Positions 1 to 9,115 of a stretch of 64,000 nt of DNA are shown here, piece after piece. The notes below the pieces were generated by a model. The model was not told where the DNA came from. It worked only from the letters and a program-made list of their open reading frames with translations, and made no database searches. The translations under genes and the position numbers were made by a program. Positions within the stretch are counted from its first letter, which is position 1. Each line of letters starts with the position of its first letter. Location of the stretch: assembly GCA_017446585.1 (NCBI GenBank), contig JAFSQL010000006.1, positions 1-64,000 on the forward strand, given 5' to 3'. The stretch is from Paludibacteraceae bacterium (lineage in GTDB: Bacteria; Bacteroidota; Bacteroidia; Bacteroidales; Paludibacteraceae).

Positions 1-302
1 ATTCCTTATCCTCACCGTGACACCTAAGCGCCACGGCTCGCTGCTTTCCTGTTCGTTTCCTCCAGTCTCTCAAAGATCGCTCTTCTGTCGCACCTAAACG
101 GACCCCTCCGTTTTTTGCGGGTGCAAAGGTCATACTTTTTTTTGACCCAAACAAACTTTTTCGGATAAAAATTTCACTTTAACGTTCATTTTTTTTCAAT
201 CACTTCAAAATCTGACCATTACAATAATCAGTTTTTCTCGGAGAAGTATTTTTTCTCGCAAGCTATCTGCAATATAAATAGATTTTCTACCTTTGAAAGG
301 AA
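1..302. other. Intergenic region left of the CRISPR locus
   Basis: I see no supportable gene here. The first ~115 bases are fairly GC-rich and end in a terminator-like hairpin (96-116), so they are probably the 3' untranslated end of a gene lying left of the window. From about 125 to 300 the sequence is AT-rich with several T runs. A minus-strand match to the -7 box with one mismatch (GACCTTTG) lies near 125-133 and could serve a leftward gene outside the window. This is weak. Confidence 0.4.
96..116 (+). terminator. Small Rho-independent terminator-like hairpin
   Basis: A 7-bp stem AAACGGA / TCCGTTT with a CCCC loop is followed directly by further T residues (T run 111-116). It would end a plus-strand transcript entering from the left and separate it from the CRISPR locus. 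The stem is short, so confidence is limited. Confidence 0.4.
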
Positions 303-393
303 CAAAAAAGCCCACGTAATCGTGGGCTTAAAGAAAATCTTCGGCTTATAGCCTTATTGTGAGAAGTCTCACAAAATCGTATCTTTGATTTAC
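303..393 (-). ncRNA. tracrRNA of the type II-C CRISPR-Cas9 system
   Basis: Read on the minus strand, the RNA starts near 393 with an anti-repeat (393-356). Bases about 387-372 (CAAAGATACGATTTTG) are an exact complement of the central part of the crRNA repeat, 16 consecutive pairs. After an internal bulge, CTCACAAT pairs with the repeat 5' end GTTGTGAG (one G-U). Next comes a nexus-like hairpin (AAGGCTATAAGCCGAAG, about 355-339). The RNA ends in a terminator with stem AGCCCACG/CGTGGGCT (309-316 and 321-328) and a T run (about 309-303 on this strand). Predicted length is about 90 nt. It is divergent from cas9. Recognition rests on pairing and architecture; the ends are inferred. Confidence 0.9.
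357..387 (+). promoter_or_regulatory. Predicted cas9 operon promoter, embedded in the anti-repeat
   Basis: On the plus strand TATCTTTG (380-387) is a perfect TAnnTTTG -7 box, with TTG at 357-359 twenty bases upstream. A start near 394 gives a ~70-nt leader to the cas9 ATG. I see no other TAnnTTTG box on this strand between here and cas9. The element lies wholly inside DNA that encodes the tracrRNA anti-repeat on the other strand. Confidence 0.6.
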
Positions 394-397
394 GACA

Positions 398-426
398 CAA
401 AGGTAATACAAAATTTCAAAATACAA
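398..426 (-). promoter_or_regulatory. Predicted tracrRNA promoter
   Basis: On the minus strand, TACCTTTG (405-398) matches the Bacteroidetes -7 box TAnnTTTG, with TTG at 426-424 about 18 bp upstream as the -33 element. Transcription would begin about 5-8 bases further, near 391-393, which is exactly where the anti-repeat begins. Confidence 0.65.
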
Positions 427-463
427 GTAATACCAAAGACACAATACTTACACATAAATATAT

Positions 464-3400
464 ATGGCAAAATATTTGGGATTAGATTTAGGCTCAGGAA
501 GTATCGGTATTGCTGTTCGAAATACCGATAAAGGCAGGAATGACATAAAAGGGCAATTGGATTATTTTGGCTCCATTGTGTTTCCTTCAGGTGTAGGGAA
601 AGGCAAGTCTGGCGAGTTCTCTTATGCTGCGGCACGCACTAAGAAACGCATGCCAAGACACACGCTTCGAAGTCGAAAACAACGCATCTGGGCGACCTTG
701 GCATTATTAATCGAAATGGACTGCACGCCACTGACGCTTGAGCAATTAGACCGATGGCGCATATACGACAAGTCTAAAGGGTTGAAGAGACAATATCCAA
801 TCGATGAAAAATTTGAGCAATGGGTTCGACTTGATTTTAACGGAGATGGCATTGCGGACTACTCCAGTCCATATCAACTTCGTGCAGAACTGATGGAACG
901 CCAAATCAATTGGGACGACAAAACAGATCGATTGAAACTGGGACGTGCAATCTATCACATTGCCCAACACCGCGGCTTCAAAAGCAGCAAAGGCGAGACC
1001 CTCACAGAAATGAAAGAGAACGAAAAGGATGATATCATTGACATTTCTGCTCAGATGAAAGCAAGTGAGAACAAAAAGTCAAAAGATATCACTGAATATA
1101 TGAAAGTGAATCATCTTAAAACTATTGGGCAAGCCTTCGCACGATTAGAGAAAGAAGGTGTACGCATTAGAGAAAACACCAAGTACCAAGCGGTTCGTTC
1201 ACAATACAAAGAAGAAATTTCCGCCATTTTCGATTATCAAGACAATTTACGAGACAAAAAAGATTTTTTAAATCGCTTGATTAGCGAAAAGAAAAACATT
1301 GGCACTATTTTTTATAAAAAACCACTTAAATCTCAAAAGGGGAATGTGGCAAAATGTCTTTTGGAACCCAAAAGTCCGCGTTGCCCAATCAGCCATCCTG
1401 AGTTTGAAAAATTTCGTGCCTTATCGTTTCTCAACAACATAAAATACAGACTGAACGAAAACGATGATTGGAAAACGCTTACTCTCGAACAAAAAAATGA
1501 ACTTTTTCGAGACAAATTCATGCGTTTGCAAAGAACGTTTAAGTTCGAAGAAATCACAAAACATCTAAGCAAACGACTCGGAGTAGAACTCTACAATGAC
1601 AATCTTCACTCTGGAAAAACTATCAACTATCGCAACGACACGAGCGTTAGTGGATGTCCAACATCTGCCCGCCTTCGTAAAATATTAGGAGAAGACTGGG
1701 AATGCGCAATAATTAAAAGCAGTGAAATGCGTACGAACACAAAAACTGGCAAAACGCACACAAAGCAATATGACTATCTGAGCCTTTGGAATCTCTGCTT
1801 TTCAACTGACGAATCTGAAGATGTAGAACGCATTGCACAAAAAATCGGGTTAACTGATTCTCAAGTTAAAGATACCGTTCGTCTATGGGGAGACATTCAA
1901 GATGGATATGCCAATCTGAGCTTAAAAGCCATCCGTAAAATCAACAGAATGTTAAAACAGGGATTCCGCTACGACGAGGCTGTTTTATTTGCTAAAATAC
2001 CTGACATATTAGGTTCACACTACGAAAAGAGTATAGATTTAGTTATCAAAACCATTCGTAAAGCAAAAGAACTTGCCGAAAAGACACGCATTACTATCCA
2101 AATAACGAACACCCTTATTGCCAAATGGAAAAATCAACCAGACTACAATAAAGTTGGATTCCGTAACACGTCCTACCAACTTGACGACGATGACCGTCGT
2201 GACATCTTTTCCGTAGTATCTTCCACCTTGAGTACTCTTAAGCATAATTCTGAAGAAGAAATTTGGTTTATTCAACAAGTCCAAGAACTCTACCAGAATT
2301 GGTTCAAAGATGAAAAACGATCTTTCCTTGTTGCTCAAAAAACAAGCGACATCATCAAGGATGTTTTAAGTAGTGAATTTCCCGAGGTGATGCCTCAGAA
2401 GTGGGAAGAACTCTACCATCATTCTATGTATGATATTTATCCTGCGGTCAAACCAGACTCTTTCGGAGTAAAACATCTTGACACACCTTCCATCAGTGCC
2501 ATTAAAAATCCAATGGCAATGCGCATACTTCACACTCTGCGTCGCACTATCAACAACTTGATTGACAAAGGAGTTATTGACGAAGACACACACATCGTTG
2601 TTGAAATGGCACGAGAAATAAACGACAAAAATTGGCGTGATGCCATCAATGACTATCAAAAAAGCCATGAAAAGGAAAATAAATTCCTAAAAAATTTGAT
2701 AGAAGAACAATGCCAACGCGATGCAAGCAAAGACGACATTGACAAATGTCGGTTATTGATGGAGCAGGCAGACTATAACCCCAAAGACGAAGATCGCAAG
2801 TGGAAACAAGACCGAAACCTTCTAAAATACAAACTATGGAAGGAGCAAGACTTCCGTTGTATATACACAGGCAAAATTATCACTTTGGCTGATTTGTTTG
2901 CAGGCAACAAATATGATATAGAGCACACAATACCGCGCAGCATCTCGTTTGACAACAGCATGTCTAACCTAACCGTTTGTGACGCTGATTTCAACCGAAA
3001 CACAAAAAAGAACAAAATGCCAAGCGAGTTACCTAATTATCAAGAAATCAAAACACGCATCGAACCTTGGAAGAAAAAATTGGAACGAATCGAGTCTAAT
3101 ATCCAATTTTGGAAAGATAAAAGCAAGAAAGCAAGCACGAAAGACACCAAAGATGAAAGCATCCGCCAACGTCATTTTTGGGAGTTAGAACGAGATTATT
3201 GGCGAAAAAAAGTAAATTCGTTTGAAACAACTGATTACAATGATGAGTGGCGCAACAATCAACTTAACGATACACGCATCATTTCCAAATACGCTCTTCA
3301 TTACCTCAAAACCCTTTTTAATCATGTCACCGTGGCAAATGGGAAATACACCTCAGATTTCCGGAAAATGCTCGGAGTCCAAAGTCTTGACGAGAAGAAG

Positions 3401-4723
3401 GACCGAGAAAAACATTCCCATCATGCTATTGATGCGGCTGTACTATCTTTGATGCCTAACAGCCAAAAACGCAAGGAGATGTTAGAATTGTTCTACAAAA
3501 AGGAAGAACTTAACTATGGCATCAAAAATGGATGGTATCAAGAACCTCTATTATCCGAAAAACAACAACAGTTACAAGACATCAAATCCGCTTTGAACAA
3601 TCTGATTGCTTCACTCGACTGCGGAACAGTCGCTGGACTTCGGGAGCACATCGAAAACAACATTCTTGTCAACCACATTCATAAAGACCAAGCACTCACT
3701 CCTACCAGCCGAAGATGGAGAATAAGAGGGAAAATTGTTCCGCTACGTGATAGTGATGGAAATATTGTTCGAGAAGCGGACGGAACTCCTAAAGCAAAAC
3801 GATGGATTAAGGGAGACATCATTCGCGGGCAATTGCATGAAGACACATATTACGGTGCAATCAAAAAAGCCATAAGAGACGATAACGGTAAACTACTTCA
3901 TAACAAGGACGGAGATTTTGTCTTTGATGAAAAACTTTCATATGTCTGCCGCAAGCCACTTAAATACAAATCGAAAGATACAGATACAGGATTCAAGGAT
4001 TGGGATGAATTAAAAAAGGAAATCGTTGATAAAGATCTTTACAAAAGAATAAAAGAGCAATTTGACGATAATATTTCATTCAAGGAAGCTGTCGATCTTG
4101 GCATTTATATGACAAACCGTGACGGAGAACGCATTCATATAATTAGAAAAGTTAGAGCCTTTGCCAATTCTGTTAAGAATCCGTTGAAAATCAAAAAACA
4201 AACCTATTTATCAAAAAAAGAATACAAACATCATTATTACGCTAAAGTGGGCGATTTATATGCACTTGCCATATATATCGACAATGAATCAATGAAAAAA
4301 GAATATGATATCTTTTGCCTCTTTGATATTAGTGAAAACAAAAAATATGGATTTGAACCAATCCCATCACAAATATCGAAAAAGAACAAAAAATACATTT
4401 TAGAAACAATTCTCAGAAAAGGAGATGTTGTTTTGATATACAAAAACACAAAAGAAGAACTAGTGGATTTAGATTCAGAACAGCTGCAAAAACGATTATA
4501 CAAAATTGTTGGTTTTGAGAATGATGGGAATGATGGGAATGGGAGAATCAATTTGATTAATTGCCTTAACGCACAGGATTTGAAATCGTTAGGAAAGGGA
4601 GAGTCCATAAAAGACTTCAATAATCTCCCCCAAAAAATCAGACAAGGAATAAGTTCTACGAATTTATTAATAAAAGGAAAAGACTTTGAATTAGACAGGA
4701 ATCGCATCATTTTCAAAACATAA
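464..4723 (+). CDS. cas9: CRISPR-associated endonuclease Cas9 (type II-C, large Bacteroidetes form)
   Basis: RNA-guided DNA endonuclease that cuts invading DNA with two nuclease domains, guided by crRNA:tracrRNA. The split RuvC domain is visible: RuvC-I LGLDLGSGSIG with catalytic D8, RuvC-II VVEMARE with E714, and RuvC-III HHAIDA with H987 and D990. The HNH domain reads DIEHTIPRS with H821 and, 23 residues on, N844, the same spacing as in known Cas9. An arginine-rich bridge helix follows RuvC-I at about residues 55-80, then the recognition lobe. Residues after ~1000 form the PAM-interacting end. At 1419 residues it is longer than the compact II-C enzymes (~1000-1100), but large Cas9 proteins are known in Bacteroidetes. 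All catalytic residues are intact. It is followed after 3 bp by cas1; no csn2 or cas4 is present, which sets subtype II-C. Confidence 0.97.
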   Translation: MAKYLGLDLGSGSIGIAVRNTDKGRNDIKGQLDYFGSIVFPSGVGKGKSGEFSYAAARTKKRMPRHTLRSRKQRIWATLALLIEMDCTPLTLEQLDRWRIYDKSKGLKRQYPIDEKFEQWVRLDFNGDGIADYSSPYQLRAELMERQINWDDKTDRLKLGRAIYHIAQHRGFKSSKGETLTEMKENEKDDIIDISAQMKASENKKSKDITEYMKVNHLKTIGQAFARLEKEGVRIRENTKYQAVRSQYKEEISAIFDYQDNLRDKKDFLNRLISEKKNIGTIFYKKPLKSQKGNVAKCLLEPKSPRCPISHPEFEKFRALSFLNNIKYRLNENDDWKTLTLEQKNELFRDKFMRLQRTFKFEEITKHLSKRLGVELYNDNLHSGKTINYRNDTSVSGCPTSARLRKILGEDWECAIIKSSEMRTNTKTGKTHTKQYDYLSLWNLCFSTDESEDVERIAQKIGLTDSQVKDTVRLWGDIQDGYANLSLKAIRKINRMLKQGFRYDEAVLFAKIPDILGSHYEKSIDLVIKTIRKAKELAEKTRITIQITNTLIAKWKNQPDYNKVGFRNTSYQLDDDDRRDIFSVVSSTLSTLKHNSEEEIWFIQQVQELYQNWFKDEKRSFLVAQKTSDIIKDVLSSEFPEVMPQKWEELYHHSMYDIYPAVKPDSFGVKHLDTPSISAIKNPMAMRILHTLRRTINNLIDKGVIDEDTHIVVEMAREINDKNWRDAINDYQKSHEKENKFLKNLIEEQCQRDASKDDIDKCRLLMEQADYNPKDEDRKWKQDRNLLKYKLWKEQDFRCIYTGKIITLADLFAGNKYDIEHTIPRSISFDNSMSNLTVCDADFNRNTKKNKMPSELPNYQEIKTRIEPWKKKLERIESNIQFWKDKSKKASTKDTKDESIRQRHFWELERDYWRKKVNSFETTDYNDEWRNNQLNDTRIISKYALHYLKTLFNHVTVANGKYTSDFRKMLGVQSLDEKKDREKHSHHAIDAAVLSLMPNSQKRKEMLELFYKKEELNYGIKNGWYQEPLLSEKQQQLQDIKSALNNLIASLDCGTVAGLREHIENNILVNHIHKDQALTPTSRRWRIRGKIVPLRDSDGNIVREADGTPKAKRWIKGDIIRGQLHEDTYYGAIKKAIRDDNGKLLHNKDGDFVFDEKLSYVCRKPLKYKSKDTDTGFKDWDELKKEIVDKDLYKRIKEQFDDNISFKEAVDLGIYMTNRDGERIHIIRKVRAFANSVKNPLKIKKQTYLSKKEYKHHYYAKVGDLYALAIYIDNESMKKEYDIFCLFDISENKKYGFEPIPSQISKKNKKYILETILRKGDVVLIYKNTKEELVDLDSEQLQKRLYKIVGFENDGNDGNGRINLINCLNAQDLKSLGKGESIKDFNNLPQKIRQGISSTNLLIKGKDFELDRNRIIFKT

Positions 4724-4726
4724 AAA

Positions 4727-5993
<1,267 letters not shown>

Positions 5994-6008
5994 ATCCATT
6001 TGAAAAAG

Positions 6009-6045
6009 AAAAAAGTCAGAGAATAAATCTTCTGACTTTTTCTTC
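6009..6045. terminator. Bidirectional terminator between cas2 and the CRISPR array
   Basis: An 11-bp stem AAAAAGTCAGA (6010-6020) / TCTGACTTTTT (6031-6041) with a 10-base loop. There is a T tract on the plus strand after the stem and an A tract before it, giving a T run on the minus strand too. It can end the cas9-cas1-cas2 transcript and also a minus-strand crRNA precursor coming from the array. Confidence 0.75.
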
Positions 6046-6060
6046 TGATTACATTTTTTT

Positions 6061-6084
6061 GTTCTATTTCTGCTTTCAAATCAC
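6061..6084 (+). repeat. Partial inverted copy of the CRISPR repeat in the leader
   Basis: The plus strand here shares TGCTTTCAAAT and a leading GTT with the crRNA-sense repeat, whereas the array repeats have that sense on the minus strand. It is therefore an inverted, degenerate half repeat between the terminator and repeat 1. It may be chance, a decayed repeat, or a leader element able to pair with crRNA. Confidence 0.35.
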
Positions 6085-6111
6085 TAAAAATCAACCATTT
6101 CCAAAAAATAA

Positions 6112-6620
6112 GTTGTAATCAGTAAAACAAAGATACGATTTTGAAAGCAACTCACAACGCTTGGCCACCCATACGAGATTAAGTGAGAGTTGTAATCAGT
6201 AAAACAAAGATACGATTTTGAAAGCAACTCACAACGCGTCTCGGCTCTCCGCTGGTTCTCTTCCTGTTGTAATCAGTAAAACAAAGATACGATTTTGAAA
6301 GCAACTCACAACAAGCAATCTACTTTTGCTGATGCTCTGAACGTTGTAATCAGTAAAACAAAGATACGATTTTGAAAGCAACTCACAACTGTTGTTGATG
6401 AGTATGGCAATGTTGTTGGGTTGTAATCAGTAAAACAAAGATACGATTTTGAAAGCAACTCACAACCGCTCAAGACCAACCTGCTCACAGCCAAGAGTTG
6501 TAATCAGTAAAACAAAGATACGATTCTGAAAGCAACTCACAACACATACCGCTGAGCATGACCGACGTGAACCGTTGTAATCAGTATTGTAAAGATACTA
6601 ATTTGAAAGCAAATCACAAC
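6112..6620 (-). CRISPR. CRISPR array, 7 repeats of 47 bp and 6 spacers of 30 bp
   Basis: Repeats lie at 6112-6158, 6189-6235, 6266-6312, 6343-6389, 6420-6466, 6497-6543 and 6574-6620. The first five are identical, the sixth has one T-to-C change, and the last is clearly divergent. All six spacers are exactly 30 bp and all differ. The divergent last repeat marks the old end, so new spacers probably enter at the cas2 side. Strand is assigned from the tracrRNA: the anti-repeat is complementary to the minus-strand repeat (begins GTTGTGAG, ends GATTACAAC), so crRNA is read right to left. The array is small but internally intact, which suggests recent activity or strong conservation. Confidence 0.97.
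6128..6542 (-). promoter_or_regulatory. Promoter boxes inside each intact CRISPR repeat
   Basis: In repeats 1-6 the minus strand contains TATCTTTG, a perfect TAnnTTTG -7 box, at 6128-6135, 6205-6212, 6282-6289, 6359-6366, 6436-6443 and 6513-6520. A TTG lies 19 bp upstream inside the same repeat. Start sites would fall about 9-11 bases before each spacer. The seventh repeat has TATCTTTA and loses the final G. Repeat-internal crRNA promoters are known from Neisseria type II-C; here they are inferred. Confidence 0.5.
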
Positions 6621-7186
6621 AGATTTATTTCTTTGATTACCTTCGCTGGAACTCCTCCCACTATAGTGTTTGGCGGAACATTTTTTGTAACTACCGCACC
6701 CGCCGCCACAATCGCGCCATCACCAATGTTTACACCTGCAAGAATCGTGGCATTAGAACCTATCCACACGTTCTTGCCGATATGAATAGGCGCATACGTC
6801 ATACTCTGACGCTTGGCGGGATTAAGGTCGTGATTGATGGTCGCCAAAACAACATTATGACCAATCAGCGCGCCATCTTCAATCACGATGCCACCCTGAT
6901 CCTGAAACTTACATCCCATATTGATGAACACGCGCTCACCAATTCGAGTGTTCTTGCCACAATCGGTATGAAAAGGAGGAAATAAAGTTACCGTTTTCGA
7001 CACTTCGCAACCCCAAAGTTCTTCTAACAGGGTTCTAAGCGTCTCGGGAGTATGGTACGAACCATTTATTTCCGCTGTAATACGCAACGCTTCTTGTGAT
7101 AATTGATGGAACATGGCGTGCACTTCGGATTGACCTATCACGGGTTTCCCCGATGCCATATAATTCCTGAATTCTTGAACTGTCAT
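6614..7186 (-). CDS. Maltose/galactoside O-acetyltransferase family protein (hexapeptide repeat)
   Basis: Cytosolic acyltransferase of the left-handed beta-helix family, which moves acetyl from acetyl-CoA to a sugar or related acceptor; the real substrate is unknown. The 190-residue protein has the N-terminal helical maltose-acetyltransferase region, then hexapeptide repeats ([53 protein letters not shown]) and ends [15 protein letters not shown]. The catalytic histidine is probably in ATINHD. A -7 box TATCTTTG (7212-7205) lies close before the ATG. Its final leucine and TGA stop fall inside the last CRISPR repeat, and no terminator separates the gene from the array, which is read on the same strand. 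Confidence 0.9.
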   Translation of the reverse strand: MTVQEFRNYMASGKPVIGQSEVHAMFHQLSQEALRITAEINGSYHTPETLRTLLEELWGCEVSKTVTLFPPFHTDCGKNTRIGERVFINMGCKFQDQGGIVIEDGALIGHNVVLATINHDLNPAKRQSMTYAPIHIGKNVWIGSNATILAGVNIGDGAIVAAGAVVTKNVPPNTIVGGVPAKVIKEINLL

Positions 7187-7204
7187 TTCTTTTTTCTATA
7201 ATGA

Positions 7205-7212
7205 CAAAGATA
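7205..7212 (-). promoter_or_regulatory. -7 promoter box of the acetyltransferase gene
   Basis: TATCTTTG on the minus strand, a perfect TAnnTTTG match, 18 bp before the start codon. Transcription from here could run through the gene into the CRISPR array. Confidence 0.5.
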
Positions 7213-7332
7213 CTGTTTTATAGTAGTTTTTACGAAACTTGACTTCTAAAAATCAATCACATCAAGATTCACGCGGGAGAGAAAGAATGTTGTGCAAATG
7301 GAAGTTTCAATTGTCAATTTGAGAACAGATTG

Positions 7333-7363
7333 TTGACGATTCAAAAAGATAGTATTTCCTTTG
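7333..7363 (+). promoter_or_regulatory. Predicted promoter of the B6 operon, only 4 bp before the start codon
   Basis: TTCCTTTG (7356-7363; one mismatch to TAnnTTTG) with TTG 7333-7335 twenty bases upstream. The box ends 4 bp before the GTG at 7368, so the mRNA would start at or beside the start codon. Confidence 0.4.
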
Positions 7364-7367
7364 CGTC

Positions 7368-8243
7368 GTGAAACCAATTTTGACCATAACAGGAAGTGAC
7401 CCGACAGGTGTTTCGGGCGTTCAAGCGGACATCAAAACAATTTCCGACTTGGGCGGTCTCGCCATGTCCGCCATCACTTCCATAACGGTTCAGACGACCT
7501 TTGGTATTCAAGAGTTCTACGACATCCCCGCCTCCATTATTGAAGGGCAAATAGATGCCGTGATGAACGACTTTCAGCCCGATGTCATCAAGATTGGATT
7601 GATTCGCAATGTGGACACGCTCAGAGTGATTGTCAATGCTTTGAAAAAATACCGTCCTCGTCACGTGGTTTTTGACGCCGTGCAGTTTTCCTCCCTTGGT
7701 GACACGCTTATCAGCCAAGAAATGAGAGGTGCCATCATCGACTTACTCTTGCCTCTTTGCTCAACAGTCATCAAGAAAGACGAAGATGCCGCCCACGGTC
7801 TCTCCAACATCTACTCCAGCGCCATTGCATTCTTCCTCAACCAAGGACTTACTCAAGACGAAGCAAAGGAGAAGGCACTCTCCTACATCAGTGCCAAACA
7901 GTCTAAAAACAATGAACTGAAAGGTCGAGGCAGCGAACTCTACAACGAATTCCTCCACCTCGTGACAAAATATCATCGGGAAGCGAGTGACGTGCATTTT
8001 TACGCTGAACTTCTGAACGTCAGCGCTCGCTACTTAGCTCAAGTCACACGTCGAATATCGGGAAAATCGCCTAAATCAATCATCGACGACTATCTGATAC
8101 ACGAAATCGAGTCCTTGCTAAAGACATCAAGCCTTACAGCGCAAGAAATCGCTTATCACTTCGGTTTCTCTTCACAAGCACATTTTTCTAAATTTTTCAA
8201 AAAAATAAAAGGCATTAGCCCTACACAATTCAGAAAACAATGA
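7368..8243 (+). CDS. ThiD/PdxK-like domain fused to an AraC-type DNA-binding domain; predicted regulator of B6 synthesis
   Basis: Predicted transcription factor sensing a pyrimidine or pyridoxal-type ligand. Residues 1 to ~185 resemble HMP-P/pyridoxal kinases (ThiD/PdxK): [27 protein letters not shown], and a late [12 protein letters not shown] segment at about residue 143. In active ThiD enzymes that segment reads HGTGC-type and supplies the catalytic residue and anion hole; here it is GLSN. The domain is also shorter than the ~265-residue enzymes, missing much of the middle lobe. Residues ~195-291 are a two-helix-turn-helix AraC domain ending [19 protein letters not shown]. The start is GTG. 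The stop overlaps the pdxS ATG (ATGA type). Inference: a catalytically dead sensor controlling pdxST. An annotation as a kinase would probably be wrong. Confidence 0.8.
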   Translation: MKPILTITGSDPTGVSGVQADIKTISDLGGLAMSAITSITVQTTFGIQEFYDIPASIIEGQIDAVMNDFQPDVIKIGLIRNVDTLRVIVNALKKYRPRHVVFDAVQFSSLGDTLISQEMRGAIIDLLLPLCSTVIKKDEDAAHGLSNIYSSAIAFFLNQGLTQDEAKEKALSYISAKQSKNNELKGRGSELYNEFLHLVTKYHREASDVHFYAELLNVSARYLAQVTRRISGKSPKSIIDDYLIHEIESLLKTSSLTAQEIAYHFGFSSQAHFSKFFKKIKGISPTQFRKQ

Positions 8244-9115
8244 ATACAGAAAGACAAAAACTCAATCGAGAACTCGCCCAAATGTTGAAGGGCGGAGTGA
8301 TTATGGACGTGACAACGCCCGAACAAGCACGCATTGCCGAAGCTGCCGGCGCATGTGCCGTCATGGCGTTAGAGAGAATCCCTGCCGACATTCGCGCAGC
8401 TGGTGGCGTTTCACGCATGAGCGACCCTAAAATGATCAAGGGAATACAAGAAGCTGTCACCATTCCTGTCATGGCAAAATGCCGCATCGGTCACATTGCG
8501 GAAGCGCAAATTCTACAAGCCATCGAAATCGACTACATTGATGAGAGTGAAGTGCTTTCGCCTGCCGACAACATCTACCACATAGACAAAACGCAATTTG
8601 ACGTTCCTTTCGTCTGCGGTGCAAAAAACTTAGGCGAAGCGCTCCGCCGCATTGCCGAAGGCGCAACCATGATTCGCACCAAGGGTGAACCTGGCACTGG
8701 CGATGTTGTCCAAGCCGTGAGTCACATGCGACTAATGCAAAGCGAAATCCGCAGGCTCATCTCCATGAGCGAAGACGAACTTTTCGAAGCGGCAAAACAA
8801 CTGCAAGCACCTTATGAATTGGTTCATTACGTCCATGAAAACGGTAAACTTCCTGTCGTGAACTTCGCCGCAGGTGGCGTTGCCACACCAGCTGACGCGG
8901 CACTGATGATGCAACTCGGTGCTGAAGGTGTCTTTGTGGGCAGCGGTATCTTCAAGAGCGGGAATCCCGCCAAGCGTGCCGCTGCCATTGTCAAGGCAGT
9001 CACCAACTATCAAGACGCAAAGATGCTTGCGCAACTCAGTGAAGACCTCGGTGAAGCCATGGTCGGCATCAACGAACAAGAAATCGAATTGTTGATGGCA
9101 CAACGTGGACAATGA
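8240..9115 (+). CDS. pdxS: Pyridoxal 5'-phosphate synthase subunit PdxS
   Basis: Synthase subunit of the DXP-independent pathway: makes PLP from ribose 5-phosphate, glyceraldehyde 3-phosphate and ammonia supplied by PdxT. It is a cytosolic (beta/alpha)8 barrel forming a dodecamer. The 291-residue length is normal. Signature stretches are [58 protein letters not shown] and [12 protein letters not shown]. Lysines for substrate attachment are in the expected MAKCRIGH and [13 protein letters not shown] regions (here RTKGEPGTG). Overlaps the upstream regulator by 4 bp and pdxT by 4 bp, so the three genes are a tightly coupled operon. Confidence 0.97.
   Translation: MNTERQKLNRELAQMLKGGVIMDVTTPEQARIAEAAGACAVMALERIPADIRAAGGVSRMSDPKMIKGIQEAVTIPVMAKCRIGHIAEAQILQAIEIDYIDESEVLSPADNIYHIDKTQFDVPFVCGAKNLGEALRRIAEGATMIRTKGEPGTGDVVQAVSHMRLMQSEIRRLISMSEDELFEAAKQLQAPYELVHYVHENGKLPVVNFAAGGVATPADAALMMQLGAEGVFVGSGIFKSGNPAKRAAAIVKAVTNYQDAKMLAQLSEDLGEAMVGINEQEIELLMAQRGQ

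Noticed and set aside
390..635. 81-codon minus-strand ORF over the cas9 start and tracrRNA promoter
   Set aside because: Composition is random and it overlaps the cas9 5' end in antisense; the tracrRNA explains transcription on this strand.
6112..6620. Reading the array as transcribed with the cas genes (plus strand)
   Set aside because: The tracrRNA anti-repeat complements the minus-strand repeat, not the plus-strand repeat, and the repeat promoter box is on the minus strand.
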